Source: Eretmocerus hayati
Lineage: Eukaryota; Arthropoda; Insecta; Hymenoptera; Aphelinidae
DNA: 64,000 bases
Reading direction: 5' to 3'
NCBI GenBank assembly: GCA_029851415.1
Contig: CM056743.1
Location: 24,900,905 to 24,964,904 of the forward strand
A program made the position numbers and the translations under genes. Positions within the stretch are counted from its first letter, which is position 1. Every line of letters starts with the position of its first letter. The notes under the pieces are model-generated. The model saw nothing but the letters and a program-made list of their open reading frames with translations. It was not told where the DNA came from and did no database searches. Shown in pieces: positions 58,247-64,000 of this stretch.

Positions 58247-59080
58247 AGGTCAGTGTACCCAACTTGCCCCCATTAAGCCATTTTCTTAATAATTCTGGCT
58301 AATCTCAATATTTTCCAACGTACCTTAGCTCATTTTGAAGCTTGTCTTAAGACCTTTAAAATGAGCTAAAAACGTCCAATTTGGATGAATTGGAGCCGAG
58401 CTGTTTGAATTCTCCCAAAAGATGATTTTTGAGAGTTTACAAAAGTGTGTACCCAACTTGCCCCCATCATTCAAAACAATGTAAATCGGCGATGAAGTGG
58501 ATAAAATCGCTTTGATCCGTTTTGATCACCGTGCAGCGACATTTGTAGCTTTGAGCTGGCCCAAGACATCGTTTCCGACCTATTTTGACGTGATAAACAC
58601 GTTCTGAGTGGTAAAAAAAGCCATACTGCACGCCTTTCCGAGATAGCCATATGGGGGCATGTTGGGTACACTCCGATGTCGGCCTTCTTGATTCTCAAAC
58701 CATCTTCGTGTTTTGTACATAAAATCGCTGCAAATCAGAGTTTTGCAACCCTAAAGAGCGGATTTTGAAGGTCTTGAGACAAGGAATCGAATGCGCTAAG
58801 GTACGTCAAGATTGGTCGAGTAAAAATAAATTGGCACCGGTTTTAGTGAACGCGATTTCCTCCTCGATTTCTTAGCCGTGCAAACACGAAAAATGGAAAA
58901 CTCACTTTATATTTTCTGGAGAACGCAGAAATGATCCGGGGTCGATGGAAACTACGTATTTTCTCATATTTTAAGATAACAAGCGTAAAAAAAAATTGCG
59001 GGAAGGTCAACGAGCGCCCATTCCTGAGATCGGCATATGGGGGCAAGTTGGGTACAGAGGCAAGTTGGGTACACTTACCT
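58247..59080. mobile_element. TA-flanked MITE, GTGTACCCAACTTGCCCCC family
   Basis: The left end AGGTCAGTGTACCCAACTTG mirrors the right end CAAGTTGGGTACACTTACCT, flanked by TA (58245-58246 and 59081-59082). The word GTACCCAACTTGCCCCC recurs inside at 58449 and, inverted, at 58653, 59036 and 59059, so sub-terminal sites are repeated. There is no transposase, and the length is 834 bp. Confidence 0.8.
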
Positions 59081-59089
59081 TATATTATG

Positions 59090-60620
59090 AAATCAGCACA
59101 AATTGACTCGTAATCATCATGATTACACAATTAACATAAACAATTCATTGCATTACTAAACATGTCTAAAACAATCAATGACCACTCAAACTCAACCCGA
59201 AAGCCCTCTGAAGACCCGTTACCAAATCAAGAAACGAAAAAAAAAAAAAAAAATGAATAAATCACACACTCGTCAAAAGGCACTGTGGTGAAAACAAACT
59301 TGTTCCAATCTGATGCCGCAACTCTTCGATTTGTCCCTTCCATCCACTTTTATACTCTTTCCAATTTTCGCATCGTCGGGCTTTTCAATCAAGCCCGGAA
59401 CATTTCAATTCTTGCATTGCATCGGGATTCGCCATCAGGAAAACTCGTCGGTGCTTTTCTACAATTGATGCTGTCCACTATATAGGATTTATATACCTAC
59501 GGGATCTACATTTTCTGCGCATGCGTATTGATATACATGGGTATGTAGGGAACAGTTAGAGATAAATTGATATGTCCTGGACGGTCTTATGTGCAGTGTG
59601 GGTATAATGACATTCTCATGAGTGTGTGAGAGAAGGATAGAGAAATTCAGCCGTTTCCGACGACCATTATTTGGACATTGCAACTGCAGGCTTCGAAGAT
59701 GAATTCAAATGTATGCCTGGGACGTGCATGCAGTTGACTCTCACAAATAGTGCAACTGATGCGTATTCATTGACTTTGTAGTATGGTGGGTGTATCATGC
59801 CTATATTTTCGAGAAAATTGTTCCTTTCCTGAATATCACCATGTGGATAAAACCCAAAAGTGAAGAATTTTCACTATAACACCGAAAATTAGACATTTTT
59901 CCTAAAAAGTATCTGGTGGAGAGGCGTAAGTTGTTGACTCTCGATGGTGTATGCAAACGAATGTAATAGTTAACTTTCGAAATCTGAATTTTTCCAACAT
60001 AAATTGGAACGGAAGTCTTCATCTACAAGAATTTTGAACTTTGAGTGGATAAACATGCAATTCATCAACAGATGTGACTCATACGAAATGATTCGTAATC
60101 AATAAGGAAATCATAACGTATAACTGAGCTTAAAGTGATCTTAGAATTTGAAATCATGATCGTCGTCAAGGCTAAATTATAGCGCCATAATACACTGAAC
60201 GAGTTTTGTAATCTGTTAAACGAGTGTTTTGTGCAACGAACTCCAACTCTACCCAATTATTTAAATCACTTGAATTCGTCCTCCCCATTCTCCTCAAAAA
60301 TATGTGTCCACATGTTTTACAAAGTCGTTTGTTCCCAAAATCTTGCTGAAGAGAGAATTCCACATGAAAAATTGAATCTGAAATAAGAAGAAACTTAAGG
60401 AAAACGTATCAGACCCCAGATTTAACATAGTCAATCTTCTTTTAGGAGGAATCACAAACCATGTACGACTCATCTCATTCCAATATCCCAACAAAATTTT
60501 CTCTCAAACAATCACACATGCCAATCTTGGAATATTGTCATAGAAGTCCGGCATCTGTTATATTTACAAATTCCTATCCATCCTTCTCTTATATCTACCT
60601 TACACAATTACAGGAAGCAA
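59090..60620. other. No feature recognised
   Basis: Intronic sequence with a 15-base A run at 59239 and no supported gene. Confidence 0.5.
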
Positions 60621-61158
60621 AATCAACCCGCGTAGAAATTGAAAATATTGGCGACATGTCGCCGAGCTATCGCGAATTCCCATTTGCGACAGCTCTGCGA
60701 TAGGTCGGCGATAGGTCGGCGACATGTCGCCAATATGATTTTGCGACAGCTCGCCGACATATCGCCAAACCTGTATTTGCGACATGTCGCAAATTCGTCG
60801 ACAAAATTTTTCAAAAATTCGAAATTTTATTCGATTTTGTGATTTTTCATGGAACGGGAATCGATCACAAGGAATCTGAGATTGAAATTATGGGCTTGAT
60901 GGTACTTTTATTTAATTAAAAATAGGCTCTTGGTGTACAAATTCATCTTTACATATCTTTTGACTTCTTGTTTAAGAAATTCCAACGTTTTACGTTCATA
61001 AGCACATTCACAAGGTCCAAATAATTAGAAAAATTTGATCGCAGTAGAATAGCGCGTATGATACATTATTACAAATTCGTAAGAAAACTCGCTCAACACT
61101 CTGATCGTCGGGCTAAAATCACTTGATCTTATAATTTTTTGTGACACAGCACAGATAT

Positions 61159-61422
61159 TCACTTCTCATTTTGGTGAAAATGATCAAGCTGATGAGTTTT
61201 GAAGCCGCATCTCGAAATCCGCAACACATTGCTCACTCGAGATGCCACGTCGTCGGGCCTCCCCATCGGAGCAAAGACGCTTCCGAGACGTCTGCGACTA
61301 CTTATTGCAAGGCTGATGTAGGTGGACACATCAACCCCATGGCTGACTCTTTGTCTCGTGGAAAACAGACGGCCAAACTTTGACGGGCGAGACTCGATAA
61401 GGCATGCTTCCGCGATGATCAT
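61159..61422 (-). CDS. 87-residue ORF in the left arm of the fold-back
   Basis: Starts MIIAEACLIESRPSKFGRLF and ends HFHQNEK. The same peptide, residue for residue, is encoded in the other arm (62249-62512). I recognise no domain. A GC-rich stretch and an overlapping opposite-strand frame of 80 residues make it possible that it is non-coding; the identity between arms follows from the palindrome and is not evidence of selection. Confidence 0.2.
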   Translation of the reverse strand: MIIAEACLIESRPSKFGRLFSTRQRVSHGVDVSTYISLAISSRRRLGSVFAPMGRPDDVASRVSNVLRISRCGFKTHQLDHFHQNEK

Positions 61423-62248
61423 CCGGCGTAGCAGAACTCGCAGAACCCAATGCCATCCGTAGTTTTTCTGAAAAAATCACGCACACGCATTAGAAATGCA
61501 GCTTCTATTCTTGATACAGGTGGATGGTGATCAGGAAAAGCGAGATACAAGAGGCACATTTTCAAGATTTGAAAAGTAAACACTGCGTGCAATAAGGCGA
61601 GGTTATGACGGTCGACTGCACGTGAAAATTCATCGAAACTTAATTATATCGGTCAGAAATACTTATCTGATTTATTGAGATTAGCCTCCGCATCCTCGGA
61701 AAGCACCTTCTGCGATAAAGCTGCTCAGCAATACAATAACTATCCCAAACGCCAAATGTCAGAGAAGATTGAGGCAGAAACGAGTTGTCTGTATACTTTT
61801 CAATTCACCGGTACGAAGTGAGAGCAAGACGATCGATCAATATTATTCAGATTCGGGTAATGTAAACAACAATAAATTCACACAACCGGGCTTTTCTGTC
61901 GATCTTCTCTGACATTTGGCGTTTGGGATAATTATTGTATTGCTGAGCAGCTTTATCGCAGAAGGTGCTTTCCGAGGATGCGGAGGCTAATCTCAATAAA
62001 TCAGATAAGTATTTCTGACCGATATAATTAAGTTTCGATGAATTTTCACGTGCAGTCGACCGTCATAACCTCGCCTTATTGCACGCAGTGTTTACTTTTC
62101 AAATCTTGAAAATGTGCCTCTTATATCTCGCTTTTCCTGATCACCATCCACCTGTATCAAGAATAGAAGCTGCATTTCTAATGCATGTGCGTGATTTTTT
62201 CAGAAAAACTACGGATGGCATTGGGTTCTGCGAGTTCTGCTACGCCGG

Positions 62249-62512
62249 ATGATCATCGCGGAAGCATGCCTTATCGAGTCTCGCCCGTCAAAGTTTGGCC
62301 GTCTGTTTTCCACGAGACAAAGAGTCAGCCATGGGGTTGATGTGTCCACCTACATCAGCCTTGCAATAAGTAGTCGCAGACGTCTCGGAAGCGTCTTTGC
62401 TCCGATGGGGAGGCCCGACGACGTGGCATCTCGAGTGAGCAATGTGTTGCGGATTTCGAGATGCGGCTTCAAAACTCATCAGCTTGATCATTTTCACCAA
62501 AATGAGAAGTGA
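62249..62512 (+). CDS. 87-residue ORF in the right arm of the fold-back
   Basis: Peptide identical to that of 61159-61422, transcribed away from the element centre like its partner. Function unknown; see that entry for doubts. Confidence 0.2.
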   Translation: MIIAEACLIESRPSKFGRLFSTRQRVSHGVDVSTYISLAISSRRRLGSVFAPMGRPDDVASRVSNVLRISRCGFKTHQLDHFHQNEK

Positions 62513-63049
62513 ATATCTGTGCTGTGTCACAAAAAATTATAAGATCAAGTGATTTTAGCCCGACGATCAGAGTGTTGAGCGAGTTTTCTTACGAATTTGT
62601 AATAATGTATCATACGCGCTATTCTACTGCGATCAAATTTTTCTAATTATTTGGACCTTGTGAATGTGCTTATGAACGTAAAACGTTGGAATTTCTTAAA
62701 CAAGAAGTCAAAAGATATGTAAAGATGAATTTGTACACCAAGAGCCTATTTTTAATTAAATAAAAGTACCATCAAGCCCATAATTTCAATCTCAGATTCC
62801 TTGTGATCGATTCCCGTTCCATGAAAAATCACAAAATCGAATAAAATTTCGAATTTTTGAAAAATTTTGTCGACGAATTTGCGACATGTCGCAAATACAG
62901 GTTTGGCGATATGTCGGCGAGCTGTCGCAAAATCATATTGGCGACATGTCGCCAACCTATCGCCGACCTATCGCAGAGCTGTCGCAAATGGGAATTCGCG
63001 ATAGCTCGGCGACATGTCGCCAATATTTTCAATTTCTACGCGGGAAATT

Positions 63050-64000
63050 CTAGCATAGAAAGCAGAATCAGGAAAATAAACTCAGCACCAAATTTCCAGG
63101 AATCTCATTTTCCACTTCCACTTCCACTTCCACTTCTCTTTGCTCGATAGAAGCTCACCCTCGAGAAGAGCAAGGATAAGAGGCGCAGTCGCACCCACCC
63201 TTCGAGTTCATTCCTATCTGTCTTTCAATCTATATGTATATCTATGCTATAGTCGAATATAGAGGAGGCATTGACCCAGCCCTACATAGATATCATACTA
63301 CTGATGCATCGCAAAAGAATCTATTTGAGTGTAAGCCAAAGGAAGACGGAAAAATAGATCGGTGTGAGGCTTATTGCAAATTCTTGCTTTTTTCACTTTT
63401 GAAATGTTCTGTGACATTTACTGTAGGTATCAAATTTTATGTGGGGTTCCCCATGCATTTTTTCCGAATTTTGTATTGAATATGATTCTGTCGATGTTTT
63501 GGATTAGATTTCATGTCGCGATTGAGAACAAAATTATAAATCTTTATTGAGTCGATTTTCTTTTATTTTAGTTCCAACAAAGTGTCTGAATGGTAACAAT
63601 TCAACGAAAGAAGATAAAAAAGCATTCCTTCTGGACTTTATAAGCATTTGATTGCAGAGAAAATCGTTAAGTTGGTTGAAAGGAAAAGTAAAATCATTTT
63701 GAGGTAACGCCCCACTTGCGCAGAGTCATAAAGTTGGCAAGAACTCTTAATCAATAGTTTCCTATCTCATAATGTAATTTCCTGTTGAGCTTTACAAAGT
63801 GATCAATGGAGTCTTTGTGTCAAAAAACTCGGCCACGCATATGCACCCTAACATCACTGTATTAGTGATTTTATGGTGACCACGTCACACTAGCAAAATC
63901 AGGGACTAATTCGGTCTGAAATCTTGATCGCATAAAAAATGGTTCATTTCATCAATCATCACTTGACATCCTGATGTAATCTCTGACGAAGAAAAACACA
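63050..64000. other. No feature recognised
   Basis: Intronic sequence. CCACTTCCACTTCCACTTC at 63112-63132 is a short CTTCCA tandem. No exon is seen before the window end. Confidence 0.5.

Larger units (their letters stand above)
60627..63044. mobile_element. 2.4 kb fold-back element with ~1.1 kb arms
   Basis: The left arm 60627-61769 and right arm 61902-63044 are near-identical reverse complements, separated by a 132-base spacer. The ends are CCCGCGTAGAAATTG and CAATTTCTACGCGGG. The outer 150 bp of each arm carry repeated palindromic words of the type GCGACATGTCGC, GCGATAGGTCGGCG and GCGACAGCTCGC. Only scattered single-base changes separate the arms. No target duplication is obvious. Both arms hold the same 87-residue frame. 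Confidence 0.9.
40679..64000 (+). other. CaMKII: CaMKII intron 3 (5' part, at least 23.3 kb)
   Basis: Begins with donor GTGAGT, phase 1. The next exon in relatives encodes a VRLHDSI-type peptide; I searched for it by eye to the window end and did not find it. The content is transposon-derived and listed separately. Confidence 0.75.

Noticed and set aside
40679..64000. CaMKII exon 4 (VRLHDSI-type peptide) within the window
   Set aside because: Every CAYGAY word I checked on the plus strand lacked an Arg-Leu codon pair before it and an acceptor; none fits.
10..64000. Known conserved microRNAs in the introns
   Set aside because: I looked by eye for a few common insect seeds and mature words (bantam, miR-1, miR-2, miR-7 type) and saw no convincing match; hairpins present are transposon-like.

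Overview
This is insect-like nuclear DNA: AT-rich, rich in short inverted-repeat transposons and microsatellites, and without a single long protein ORF. The only coding sequence I recognise is two short plus-strand exons of the calcium/calmodulin-dependent protein kinase II gene (CaMKII), at 9838-9932 and 40619-40678. Their peptides, lengths (95 and 60 nt) and intron phases match the conserved second and third coding exons of animal CaMKII, and the sequence is closest in style to insect CaMKII. The order of insect cannot be fixed from this window. Layout: intron 1 (right part, 1-9837), exon 2, a 30.7 kb intron 2, exon 3, then at least 23.3 kb of intron 3. I could not see coding exon 1 or exon 4 in the window. 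|| Everything else is intronic and mostly mobile-element derived. Main items in order: a nested 3.5 kb element with terminal inverted repeats (3392-6907) carrying an internal 845 bp tandem duplication; TA-flanked short elements at 12222-12724, 35276-35900 and 58247-59080; an 80 bp satellite that reverses orientation halfway (18331-19040); a TTAA-flanked element (21324-21531); a nested palindrome (21933-23760); a 756 bp fold-back element with C/G-run tips (28644-29399); a complete solo LTR on the minus strand (31939-33231) flanked by a 5 bp duplication; a 3.7 kb compound palindrome (46396-50113) with a possible captured THAP-type exon and a younger TTA-flanked MITE; another TTAA-flanked element (50351-50822); a four-copy tRNA-derived array in mixed orientation, bracketed by a 14 bp direct repeat (53893-55623); and a 2.4 kb fold-back element (60627-63044) whose arms are nearly identical. 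|| The most unusual signals are: (1) in the U3 part of the solo LTR, ten 21 nt palindromes built on CGTACG, separated by unique spacers of 20-42 nt and stopping 19 nt short of a TATA box, which looks superficially like a CRISPR array but is better read as a repeated regulatory-site array; (2) the tRNA-derived array, in which all four copies share the same non-canonical features and sit in their own inverted flanks; (3) several long inverted repeats inside introns of a probably transcribed gene, which would fold into long double-stranded RNA. These regions do not work together as a pathway: they are a kinase gene with giant introns colonised by successive, often nested insertions. All homology statements were made by eye.
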